From Clostridia bacterium (GTDB taxonomy: Bacteria > Bacillota > Clostridia > Oscillospirales > CAG-272): a stretch of DNA of 8,906 nucleotides. The stretch is taken from positions 1-8,906 of the forward strand of contig JAGAFQ010000097.1 in the NCBI GenBank assembly GCA_017612495.1, written 5' to 3'. Positions 1 through 6,545 of this stretch are shown here, in pieces. The notes under the pieces were generated by a model. It was not told the DNA's origin. It ran no database searches and was given only the letters and a program-made list of their open reading frames with translations. The first letter of the stretch is position 1. Each line of letters begins with the position of its first letter. Position numbers and translations under genes: made by a program.

Positions 1-1377
1 CAGGGCGGCATCGCCGCGGTAATAGCAAATGACGACTGCACGGAGTTCCACGTTGAAGACACCCTCAAAGCCGGCGCCGGACTTTGCGACAAAGAAGCGG
101 TCGAGCTTTTGGTGAGAGAGGGACCGAGCGACATTAAAAGGCTGGTCGAACTCAACGTTCCGTTCGACGTGAACGTCGAGGGCGAACTTCAAATAACGCG
201 AGAGGGCGGACATTCTCACAGAAGAATAGTCCATTGCGGCGGCGACTCAACGGGCAGAGAAACGACGAGAAGACTCGGTGAGATAGCACTCGAAAGAAAG
301 AATATAACGTTTCTCTCAGGTTCGTTCTTGGTAGATCTCGTGACCGACGGCAACAAGATAGTCGGCGCGGTGATATTTGAAAAGGAACTCAAATTCATCC
401 GCTGTCCGAATATCATTCTCTGCACGGGCGGCATAGGTCAGCTCTATGCCAACACAACAAACCCCAAAGGGGCTGTCGGTGACGGCATAGCGGCGGCGGC
501 AAGATGCGGCGCGAAACTCCGCGATATGGAGATGGTGCAGTTCCACCCCACGACGCTTGTGCCCCATTCGACGAGCGAGCGCTTGTTCCTCATTTCCGAA
601 GCCGTAAGAGGCGAGGGCGGAATTCTTAAAAATTCCGAGGGATATGCGTTTATGCAGGGCGAGCATCCGCTGCGCGATTTAGCGCCGCGCGATATCGTGA
701 CGCGCTCTATTCTCAAAGAACTTCGCCGCAGCGGCGAGAGCAACGTATATCTCGACGTAAGCTCGATGAGCGAGGAATTTTTCGCAAAGCGCTTTCCGAC
801 GATATATGCGACTTGCAAGCGTTTCGGCATAGATATACCGAAAAACCCGATACCCGTAAGACCCGCTCAACACTATTTTATGGGCGGCATCATAACCGAC
901 GAAAACGGAAAGACGAACATCGACGGACTTTATGCCGCGGGCGAATGCGCATCCACCGGCGTTCACGGCGCAAACAGATTGGCAAGCAACTCGATGCTTG
1001 AATGTCTGGTCTACGGCAGAAGAAGCGCAGAGCACATAAATGCCTCGGCAAGAACAAGCGAGAATGAAAACGGAAAGATCGATATCTGCGGCACAGACAT
1101 CAGCGCCCCAAGAGAACTTTTGAGTCTTGACTACGTGTTCAAAACGCGCGAACTCATAAGAAACACGATGACAAAATACGTCGGCGCGGTAAGACACACG
1201 AGCGAACTTCAAAAAGCAAAAGAGATCATCGGCGCGATTTACGATGAACTGCAAAACTCAAGGATTTATTACAGCGATGAATGCGAGCTTTTCAATATGG
1301 CGCAAAATGCTTGCGCTGTGATCGACGGCGCGTTGGCAAGAAAAGAAAGTGTCGGCGCACACTACATAGTAGATTGA
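1..1377 (+). CDS. nadB: L-aspartate oxidase (NadB), 5'-truncated by window edge
   Basis: NadB is the FAD enzyme that oxidises L-aspartate to iminoaspartate, the first step of de novo NAD synthesis. The reading frame is open from base 1, so the gene starts upstream. The 458 residues visible begin with QGGIAAV, which in this family lies some 45-60 residues in; the missing part should hold the N-terminal FAD-binding Rossmann motif. Visible family marks are HVEDTLKAGAGLCD, REGGHSHRRIVH and STGRE, then VQFHPTTL, SEAVRGEGG, the RDLAPRDIV segment of the substrate-capping domain, and the C-terminal FAD-site stretch GLYAAGECASTGVHGANRLA followed by SNSMLEC. A helical C-terminal domain follows. The active-site His and Arg residues of the fumarate-reductase-like fold appear present. 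The stop TGA overlaps the nadC ribosome binding site, and nadC starts 12 bases later. Assignment against the succinate dehydrogenase/fumarate reductase paralogue is secure because of the NadB-specific motifs and the nadC neighbour. Confidence 0.96.
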   Translation, partial: QGGIAAVIANDDCTEFHVEDTLKAGAGLCDKEAVELLVREGPSDIKRLVELNVPFDVNVEGELQITREGGHSHRRIVHCGGDSTGRETTRRLGEIALERKNITFLSGSFLVDLVTDGNKIVGAVIFEKELKFIRCPNIILCTGGIGQLYANTTNPKGAVGDGIAAAARCGAKLRDMEMVQFHPTTLVPHSTSERLFLISEAVRGEGGILKNSEGYAFMQGEHPLRDLAPRDIVTRSILKELRRSGESNVYLDVSSMSEEFFAKRFPTIYATCKRFGIDIPKNPIPVRPAQHYFMGGIITDENGKTNIDGLYAAGECASTGVHGANRLASNSMLECLVYGRRSAEHINASARTSENENGKIDICGTDISAPRELLSLDYVFKTRELIRNTMTKYVGAVRHTSELQKAKEIIGAIYDELQNSRIYYSDECELFNMAQNACAVIDGALARKESVGAHYIVD

Positions 1378-1389
1378 GAGGAAATACCG

Positions 1390-2223
1390 ATGTTATTTGA
1401 CCAAATTGACAAACTTATAGAAACGGCTCTTCGAGAGGATATTTCAAACGGAGATATCACGACCGATGCCATCTTTGATAAAGATGCCAAGGCTCACGGC
1501 AAATACATAGCCAAAGAAGACGGCGTTATATGCGGCATCGACGTAGTGAAGCGCGTATTTGAGATACTCGGCGGAGAATTTGAATTCACCCCGAATTTCA
1601 AAGACGGAGACAAAGTCAAAAAAGGCGATGTTATCGCAAAAATCAAGGGCGATGCGAGAACGCTCCTTTCGGGCGAGCGCGTGGGCTTGAATCTTTTGCA
1701 GCACTTATCGGGCATTGCCACCGCAACGTCTTTGGCAGTAGAAGCCGTCAGCGGTACCGACACGAAAATTTCAGATACGAGAAAGACAACGCCGGGTCTT
1801 CGTCTGCTTGAAAAGTATGCGGTCAAGGTGGGCGGCGGAAGCAACCACCGTTTCTGTCTTGCCGACGGCGTGCTTATAAAAGACAATCACATATCCGCTT
1901 GCGGATCTATCACGAAAGCCGTAGAAAAGGCAAAAAGATCGGTACCGCATACCGTAAAGATCGAGGTCGAGGTCGAGAGCCTTGACGAGGTAAGAGAGGC
2001 ACTTGCGGCAGGAGCCGATATAATCATGCTCGACAATATGTCAAACGAGCTTATGGCGGAAGCCGTAAAGATCATTGACAAAAAGGCGATAACCGAGGCA
2101 TCGGGCAATATGGGACAGAAAAATCTTTTTGAAGTTGCCAAAACGGGCGTTGATATAATCAGCATCGGCGCTCTGACCCATTCGGTCAGAGCAATGGATA
2201 TAAGCCTTAAATTCAAAGTTTGA
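1390..2223 (+). CDS. nadC: Nicotinate-nucleotide pyrophosphorylase (carboxylating), quinolinate phosphoribosyltransferase
   Basis: NadC converts quinolinate and PRPP to nicotinate mononucleotide, CO2 and pyrophosphate, the step where de novo NAD synthesis joins salvage. At 277 residues it has the usual family length. The N-terminal open-faced sandwich domain carries EDISNGDITTD (about 16-26). The barrel domain shows LNLLQHLSGIAT (100-111), the DTRKTTPG signature (129-136), then KVGGGSNHR (146-154) and LIKDNH (162-167). IEVEVES (191-197), IIMLDNM (211-217), EASGNM (236-241) and ISIGALTHS (257-265) follow. The Arg, Lys and His residues that bind the substrate and PRPP phosphates (R131, K132, H153, R154, K164) are all present. 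The ATG is preceded by AGAGGA at 1377-1382, 7 bases away. It lies 12 bases after nadB and 15 before aroB, so it is surely cotranscribed with both. nadA is not between them and must be upstream or elsewhere. Confidence 0.97.
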   Translation: MLFDQIDKLIETALREDISNGDITTDAIFDKDAKAHGKYIAKEDGVICGIDVVKRVFEILGGEFEFTPNFKDGDKVKKGDVIAKIKGDARTLLSGERVGLNLLQHLSGIATATSLAVEAVSGTDTKISDTRKTTPGLRLLEKYAVKVGGGSNHRFCLADGVLIKDNHISACGSITKAVEKAKRSVPHTVKIEVEVESLDEVREALAAGADIIMLDNMSNELMAEAVKIIDKKAITEASGNMGQKNLFEVAKTGVDIISIGALTHSVRAMDISLKFKV

Positions 2224-2238
2224 TTTGAGGGTGATTTT

Positions 2239-3276
2239 ATGAAAACGATAAACGTCAATCTCGGCGATAAATCATATCCGATAATGTTCGGCGACGGCAT
2301 TTGCCAAAACATCGCAAAAATCATCAAACCCATAGTAAAATACGACCGCGTTGTGCTTGTATGCGATATGAACACATATCCGCTTTACGGCGAGAGGATC
2401 ATTCGCTCTCTTGAAATAAGTTTTGATTCCGTTTGCGTCATCCCCACGGGTGAGAGCATAAAGACCATTGAAACGGTGAGCGAGATCTACCGCAAGTTTT
2501 ACGAATGCCATTTGACAAGAGAGTCGCTTGTAATAACTCTCGGCGGCGGAGTCGTTTCGGACCTCGGCGGTTATGCGGCGGCAACGTATATGCGCGGCAT
2601 CAACGTTATCCATATCCCCACGACCATAATCGGCATGACTGATGCCGCGATCGGCGGCAAGACGGGATATGATCTGCCGCACGGCAAAAATCTTATCGGC
2701 GCATTTCACCAACCCAAAGCCGTCATTTGCGACTTTTCTCTGATGCGATCGCTCCCCAAGGCATATTTCCAGGACGGAATGGCGGAGATCATCAAATATG
2801 CGCTCATCCGCGATGCCGTTATGTTTGAGACCTTGAACAGCGATGAGATCCCGATGCGCGATATCATTTGCAGATGTGCCGAAATAAAAGCCGAGATCGT
2901 TTCGGAGGACGAAAAAGAGGGCGGCAAGCGCAAGATCTTGAATTTCGGCCATACGGTCGGCCACGCCATCGAGACCTGCACAAAATATACCGACATTACT
3001 CACGGCAACGCCGTTGCCGCGGGAATGATAGCGGAAATACGCATAGGCGAAAAGCTCGGCATCACACCGAGCGACACCGCAGAGGCGGTCTTGAAACTCT
3101 TTGACAAAATGGGCATATCGGTTAAAGCCGATTATCTGCCCGAGGAGCTCATATCCGTGGTGGGCGCCGACAAAAAGCGCCACGGCGACCAGATCGATAT
3201 GATCTTGCTCGAAAAGATCGGACGCGCGGCGGTCTATCCGTTGTCGCTCAAAAAGATATCCGAATTGCTTAAATGA
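2239..3276 (+). CDS. aroB: 3-dehydroquinate synthase
   Basis: AroB is the NAD- and metal-dependent enzyme that cyclises DAHP to 3-dehydroquinate, step two of the shikimate pathway. The 345-residue length is normal. The N-terminal NAD domain shows VLVCDMNTYPLYG (39-51), IPTGESIKT (68-76) and the glycine-rich GGGVVSDLGGY (102-112). The active-site stretch runs from IPTT (126-129) through D135 and GGKTG (139-143) to GKNLIGAFHQP (149-159). GMAEIIKYALI (180-190), NFGHTVGHA (235-243), HGNAV (255-259) and ADKKRHG (310-316) follow. The inferred metal ligands E183, H238 and H255 and the conserved lysines K141, K150 and K186 are present. Two departures from the common consensus are DAAIGGK where DSSVGGK is usual, and VSD in place of VGD. 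The enzyme still looks active. The related 2-deoxy-scyllo-inosose synthases share the fold, but nothing here suggests an antibiotic cluster. It sits 15 bases after nadC. Confidence 0.96.
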   Translation: MKTINVNLGDKSYPIMFGDGICQNIAKIIKPIVKYDRVVLVCDMNTYPLYGERIIRSLEISFDSVCVIPTGESIKTIETVSEIYRKFYECHLTRESLVITLGGGVVSDLGGYAAATYMRGINVIHIPTTIIGMTDAAIGGKTGYDLPHGKNLIGAFHQPKAVICDFSLMRSLPKAYFQDGMAEIIKYALIRDAVMFETLNSDEIPMRDIICRCAEIKAEIVSEDEKEGGKRKILNFGHTVGHAIETCTKYTDITHGNAVAAGMIAEIRIGEKLGITPSDTAEAVLKLFDKMGISVKADYLPEELISVVGADKKRHGDQIDMILLEKIGRAAVYPLSLKKISELLK

Positions 3277-3280
3277 TTTT

Positions 3281-3287
3281 AGGTGGT
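3281..3287 (+). promoter_or_regulatory. Ribosome binding site fixing the start of the prephenate-dehydratase-like gene
   Basis: AGGTGGT lies 6 bases before the ATG at 3294. An in-frame ATG at 3273, inside the end of aroB, would add seven residues but has no comparable purine-rich site at a workable distance. The start at 3294 is therefore preferred. Confidence 0.75.
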
Positions 3288-3293
3288 GATCGT

Positions 3294-4328
3294 ATGAAGT
3301 TTTCTGAGTGTGAAAATGCCGACAGTATCGCAAAAAGATGCGAAACTGTCAAAGAGAACAAAACTGCGATCGCCGAAGAAATATCGAATTCCGTTCAAAA
3401 AAGACTGCTCACGTCAGACGATGCGGCAAACATAATCGTCTCACTTTTTCCGAGCGAGCTTGCCTCGGCTGACGAAGCCGCAAAATATCTTGTTTGCGAG
3501 GAGTTTTCGCAAAGACTTTTCGACGAGGGCTTCATCTCTTCGGATTTTGCATCGCAAAGCCCGCACGTATCACAGCTTTTAAGATTTGACAACGTGAATA
3601 TCTGCAAGAGCGTTTGCGAAAAGATTTCCGAAAAATACGGCGCTTACCGAAAAAGCGACGTCGCTTTGGGTATTTTGCAAAGCGATACCGCTCTTGATTA
3701 CGAAAACGATGTGCGCGTAGCCCCGAAAAACCGCACGTCAAATACGGTCGCATATTTTAACAACAGTTATACCGACAGGGCATATAAGCAGTTTTCAAAA
3801 TTGCTTCGCAAACCGAATGCCGTATATTCCGAAAGCATTATGAATGTGTGCGAAGCGCTCTGTTACGGAAATGCCGAATACGGCATTCTGCCCATAGAGA
3901 ACTCAAAAGACGGCAGCCTTGCGAATTTTTACTCACTCATTATGCGCTACGATTTGAAGATCAATGCCGAGTGCAAGATAATCAGCGATGATGATTCAAC
4001 GACCGTCTTCGCTCTTGTATCGAGAGATCTTAATTTTGATTGGCTGAATTTACCGTCATATCTTGCCGAGTTTTCGATAAGCACAGACCCCTCATCGCTT
4101 TGCCGCCTCATATCGAGCGCAAACGATCTCGGCTTCTCACTTATCAAGATAAATTCAACTCCGAGCGCGTATGCATACGATGATATGAGATATGTTTACG
4201 ACTGCACGTTCAAATCAAGCGGCGGCGATATATCTGCTTTCGTTTGCTATCTTAAATTTTTCGCGCCGCGTTTTGAGACCGTAGGCTTTTATGATATTTT
4301 GAGCGAGGAGGCAAAGGGCGAAAAGTGA
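3294..4328 (+). CDS. Degenerate prephenate-dehydratase-like protein with ACT-like domain and unknown N-terminal region
   Basis: The protein has 344 residues. About 1-149 form a probably helical region I cannot assign; it does not read as an AroQ chorismate mutase. Residues 150-232 resemble the first lobe of prephenate dehydratase (PDT): NTVAYFNNSYTDRAYKQF in place of the usual GPxGTFS start, and YGILPIENSKDGSL (196-209) matching the yGvvPiENSxxGsv motif. About four residues later comes STTVFALVSRD (235-245), matching the NxTRFlvl strand that in PDT follows a second lobe of some 80-90 residues. That lobe is absent, and the catalytic TRF reads TVF. Residues 254-336 look like a PDT-type ACT domain with altered phenylalanine-site motifs: SSLC for GALV and NSTP for ESRP. 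Its place after aroB supports an aromatic-pathway ancestry. I infer that it is not a working dehydratase; a regulatory or scaffold role is possible but untested. Its end overlaps the ruvC start by 4 bases. Confidence 0.7.
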   Translation: MKFSECENADSIAKRCETVKENKTAIAEEISNSVQKRLLTSDDAANIIVSLFPSELASADEAAKYLVCEEFSQRLFDEGFISSDFASQSPHVSQLLRFDNVNICKSVCEKISEKYGAYRKSDVALGILQSDTALDYENDVRVAPKNRTSNTVAYFNNSYTDRAYKQFSKLLRKPNAVYSESIMNVCEALCYGNAEYGILPIENSKDGSLANFYSLIMRYDLKINAECKIISDDDSTTVFALVSRDLNFDWLNLPSYLAEFSISTDPSSLCRLISSANDLGFSLIKINSTPSAYAYDDMRYVYDCTFKSSGGDISAFVCYLKFFAPRFETVGFYDILSEEAKGEK

Positions 4329-4828
4329 TAATTCTCGGTATCGACCCGGGACTTGCGACCGTCGGATACGGCGTTATCAAGGTTTCGGGCACAAACTTTC
4401 AAACGCTTGCTTACGGCACCGTGTCAACAAAGGCAGGGTTGCCGCTCGAAGAAAGACTTTTGCAGATCCACACGGGTATATGCGAACTCATAAACAGGTT
4501 TTCTCCCGACGAAATGGCGATAGAAGAACTGTTTTTCAATACGAATATCACAACGGGTATTACCGTTGCCGAGGCAAGGGGAGTCATACTTTTGGCGGCA
4601 AGGCAGAACAATCTGCCCTACGGCGAATATACGCCTCTTCAAGTGAAGCAATCGGTCGTAGGCTACGGCAGAGCCGAAAAGAAGCAGGTCATCACAATGG
4701 TGACAATGATGCTCGGGCTTGAAAAACCGCCGAAACCCGATGATGCCGCAGATGCTTTGGCACTGGCGGTCTGCCACGCGCATTGCTCTCAATCAAAAAT
4801 CAAGGACTATTTCAATCAAAAAATCTAA
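4325..4828 (+). CDS. ruvC: Crossover junction endodeoxyribonuclease RuvC
   Basis: RuvC is the dimeric Holliday-junction resolvase that cuts symmetrically in strands exposed by the RuvAB complex. The 167 residues match the family length. The RNase-H-like fold starts MIILGIDPGLATVGYG, with the first catalytic aspartate at D7. The second acid is E67 in AIEELFF, and the last two are D140 and D143 in PDDAADALALAVCHAH. YTPLQVKQSVVGYGRAEKKQV (102-122) is the usual basic DNA-facing stretch. The start is GTG, overlapping the stop of the preceding gene as GTGA; D7 sits exactly where the family expects it, which supports that start. The ribosome binding site, probably AAGGG at 4314-4318 with AGGAGG further upstream, lies inside the preceding gene, so translation may be coupled. 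The stop is 17 bases before ruvA. Confidence 0.97.
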   Translation: MIILGIDPGLATVGYGVIKVSGTNFQTLAYGTVSTKAGLPLEERLLQIHTGICELINRFSPDEMAIEELFFNTNITTGITVAEARGVILLAARQNNLPYGEYTPLQVKQSVVGYGRAEKKQVITMVTMMLGLEKPPKPDDAADALALAVCHAHCSQSKIKDYFNQKI

Positions 4829-4829
4829 C

Positions 4830-4836
4830 GGAGGAG
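4830..4836 (+). promoter_or_regulatory. Ribosome binding site fixing the ruvA start
   Basis: GGAGGAG lies immediately after the ruvC stop and 9 bases before the ATG at 4846. It rules against the in-frame ATG at 4783, which would put 21 extra residues inside ruvC. RuvA proteins begin at the M-[IFY]-x-[YF]-[IL]-x-G pattern seen from 4846. Confidence 0.85.
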
Positions 4837-4845
4837 TTTTTGCCG

Positions 4846-5436
4846 ATGTTTCGCTATATTAAAGGAATTATCACCGAAACCATGCCGAGCGCCGTCGTTA
4901 TAGAATCGAACGGCGTCGGATATTATGCCCTTGTGAGCGCGCAGACGCTTGCAAAGTGCAGAGTGGGCGACGAAGAAACCAAAATATACACCTATCTCAA
5001 CGTCCGCGAGGACGGTCTTGATCTGTTCGGTTTTGCAGGCGAAGACGAGCTTGACGCTTTCAAGCTTCTTATAAGCGTTTCGGGTGTCGGACCGAAAGCG
5101 GCGATGAGCATTCTTTCGGCATACACGCCGGAGCATCTTTCAAAGATCGTTTCGATGGAAGATATCGCCTCATTATCGCGCGCGCAGGGCATCGGCGCCA
5201 AGACCGCGGGCAGAATAATTCTGGAACTCCGCGACAAAATGGCAAAGGTCTTACCTCCTCAAAGCACCGATAAAAAGGCAACACCGCAGGACAGAGGCAA
5301 ACTTTCGGAGGCTGAAAACGCACTTTTGGTGCTCGGATATTCGAGAAGCGAAGCGCTTTTTGCCTTGAAAGACGTCGATACGTCCAAAGACGTCGAAGAA
5401 ATGATCCGTATGTCTTTGGCAAAACTTGCAAAATAA
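4846..5436 (+). CDS. ruvA: Holliday junction branch migration protein RuvA
   Basis: RuvA forms tetramers that bind the four-way junction in its open square form and load the RuvB motor. The protein has 196 residues, typical of the family. The N-terminal OB fold (about 1-64) starts MFRYIKGIITE and contains VREDGLDLFGF (53-63), whose E55 and D56 correspond to the acidic pin that separates strands. Two helix-hairpin-helix motifs follow: LISVSGVGPKAAMSIL (75-90) and SRAQGIGAKTAGRIILELRDK (111-131). A polar linker (about 135-152) leads to the C-terminal domain III (about 153-196), with ENALLVLGYSRSEALFAL, which contacts RuvB. Nothing is missing. It lies 17 bases after ruvC and 12 before ruvB, in the classical ruvCAB order. 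Confidence 0.97.
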   Translation: MFRYIKGIITETMPSAVVIESNGVGYYALVSAQTLAKCRVGDEETKIYTYLNVREDGLDLFGFAGEDELDAFKLLISVSGVGPKAAMSILSAYTPEHLSKIVSMEDIASLSRAQGIGAKTAGRIILELRDKMAKVLPPQSTDKKATPQDRGKLSEAENALLVLGYSRSEALFALKDVDTSKDVEEMIRMSLAKLAK

Positions 5437-5448
5437 TTCGGGGGGTAT

Positions 5449-6543
5449 ATGTTCGTGATAGATGAAGCATACAGCGGCTCTGATTTTGAAAACGGAATCG
5501 TAAACGAGCGTCTTATTACAACTGAATATTCCGGCGAAGACAGTGAGATCGAGCACGGTTTAAGACCGAAAACCTTAGACGAATACGTAGGTCAGGAAAA
5601 AGTTAAGGATAATTTGCGCATCTCCATAGAAGCGGCGAAAAATCGCGGCGAAGCGCTTGACCACGTTCTTTTATACGGACCTCCCGGCCTTGGCAAGACC
5701 ACGCTTTCGGTCATAATCGCATCTGAAATGGGCTCGAATATAAAGGTCACGAGCGGACCTGCCATTGAAAAACAGGGCGATCTGGCGGCGCTTTTGACCA
5801 ACCTTGCCGACGGCGACGTATTGTTCATAGACGAGATACACCGTTTGGCAAGACCCGTTGAAGAAATTCTTTACCCGGCAATGGAGGACTATACGCTCGA
5901 TATAATAATCGGCAAAGGCCCCGCCGCAAGAAGCATACGTCTGCCTCTTGCAAAATTCACGCTTATCGGCGCGACCACAAGAGCAGGACAGCTAACGACG
6001 CCTCTGCGCGACCGTTTCGGTTTACATCTGCGTCTTGAACTCTATACGCCAAACGAGCTTTGCAAGATAGTCACCCGTTCGGCATCTATCTTGAACGTAC
6101 CGATAGATTCCGATGGTGCCATGGAGATCGCATCCCGTTCACGCGGAACGCCCCGTGTCGCAAACCGACTCTTAAAGCGTGTGCGCGATTTTGCGCAGGT
6201 CAAGGGCAACGGTGTGATCGATCTTAAGATCGCAAAAGAAGCGCTCAAACTTTTGGAAATTGATGAGCTCGGACTTGACAATACCGACAGAAAAATTTTA
6301 AGGGCGATAATCAATTACTATGACGGCGGACCGGTGGGCATCGAAACGCTTGCCGCAACTCTCGGTGAAGAAGCGATAACGATAGAGGACGTCATCGAGC
6401 CTTATCTTATGCAGATAGGCTTTTTGACAAGAACACCTCGCGGCAGGCAGGTAACGCGCCTTGCCTATGAGCATTTGGGCATCGAATACGTGCAAAAGGA
6501 TAAAGGACTTTTACAGCAATCAATGTTTGATAAAGGAGAATGA
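5449..6543 (+). CDS. ruvB: Holliday junction branch migration ATPase RuvB
   Basis: RuvB is the AAA+ hexameric motor that pumps DNA through the RuvA-bound junction. Of 364 residues, the conserved core begins at about residue 38 (LRPKTLDEYVGQ), so the N-terminal lead is somewhat long and acidic. Walker A is GPPGLGKTT (77-85) and Walker B is LFIDEIH (125-131). Sensor 1 lies in GATTRAG (174-180), PLRDRFG (185-191) carries the arginine finger, and RGTPRVANRLL (232-242) is the sensor 2 region. The C-terminal winged helix spans about 285-345, with GGPVGIETLAATLGEE and GFLTRTPRGRQVT. A short tail ends LLQQSMFDKGE. The ATG is preceded by a run of six G at 5440-5445, a close-set but purine-rich ribosome binding site. 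The stop TGA lies two bases before the preferred glmM ATG. Confidence 0.97.
   Translation: MFVIDEAYSGSDFENGIVNERLITTEYSGEDSEIEHGLRPKTLDEYVGQEKVKDNLRISIEAAKNRGEALDHVLLYGPPGLGKTTLSVIIASEMGSNIKVTSGPAIEKQGDLAALLTNLADGDVLFIDEIHRLARPVEEILYPAMEDYTLDIIIGKGPAARSIRLPLAKFTLIGATTRAGQLTTPLRDRFGLHLRLELYTPNELCKIVTRSASILNVPIDSDGAMEIASRSRGTPRVANRLLKRVRDFAQVKGNGVIDLKIAKEALKLLEIDELGLDNTDRKILRAIINYYDGGPVGIETLAATLGEEAITIEDVIEPYLMQIGFLTRTPRGRQVTRLAYEHLGIEYVQKDKGLLQQSMFDKGE
6532..6538 (+). promoter_or_regulatory. Ribosome binding site fixing the glmM start
   Basis: AAAGGAG lies inside the last codons of ruvB, 7 bases before the ATG at 6546. The in-frame ATG at 6540 overlaps the ruvB stop and would leave only one base of spacing. 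GlmM proteins normally begin close to the (G/K)xLFGTDGIRG motif, which also favours 6546. Confidence 0.8.
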
Positions 6544-6545
6544 TT

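Noticed and set aside
109..111. ATG-like start for nadB inside the window
   Set aside because: The same frame is open back to base 1 and encodes conserved NadB residues (QGGIAAV, HVEDTLKAGAG), so the gene starts upstream of the window.
1961..1978. Short tandem repeat TCGAGG in nadC
   Set aside because: Only about three six-base units, encoding the normal IEVEVES strand of NadC; explained by coding sequence.
3273..3293. Upstream in-frame ATG of the PDT-like gene, overlapping the aroB stop
   Set aside because: The AGGTGGT site at 3281-3287 is correctly spaced for 3294 and would lie inside the coding region if 3273 were used.
2272..3333. 353-codon open frame on the minus strand opposite aroB
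   Set aside because: It lies fully antisense to a well-supported aroB, its translation shows no recognisable domain, and it is explained by codon bias leaving few stops on the opposite strand. Similar antisense frames lie opposite nadB, nadC and the ruv genes.
3294..3740. AroQ chorismate mutase domain, expected by analogy with bifunctional PheA
   Set aside because: I could not find the expected helix pattern with the paired Arg/Lys residues of AroQ, and the region is too long for that domain alone.
4783..4845. Upstream in-frame extension of ruvA
   Set aside because: It would overlap ruvC by more than 40 bases, has no suitable ribosome binding site, and adds residues not found in RuvA. GGAGGAG before 4846 marks the real start.
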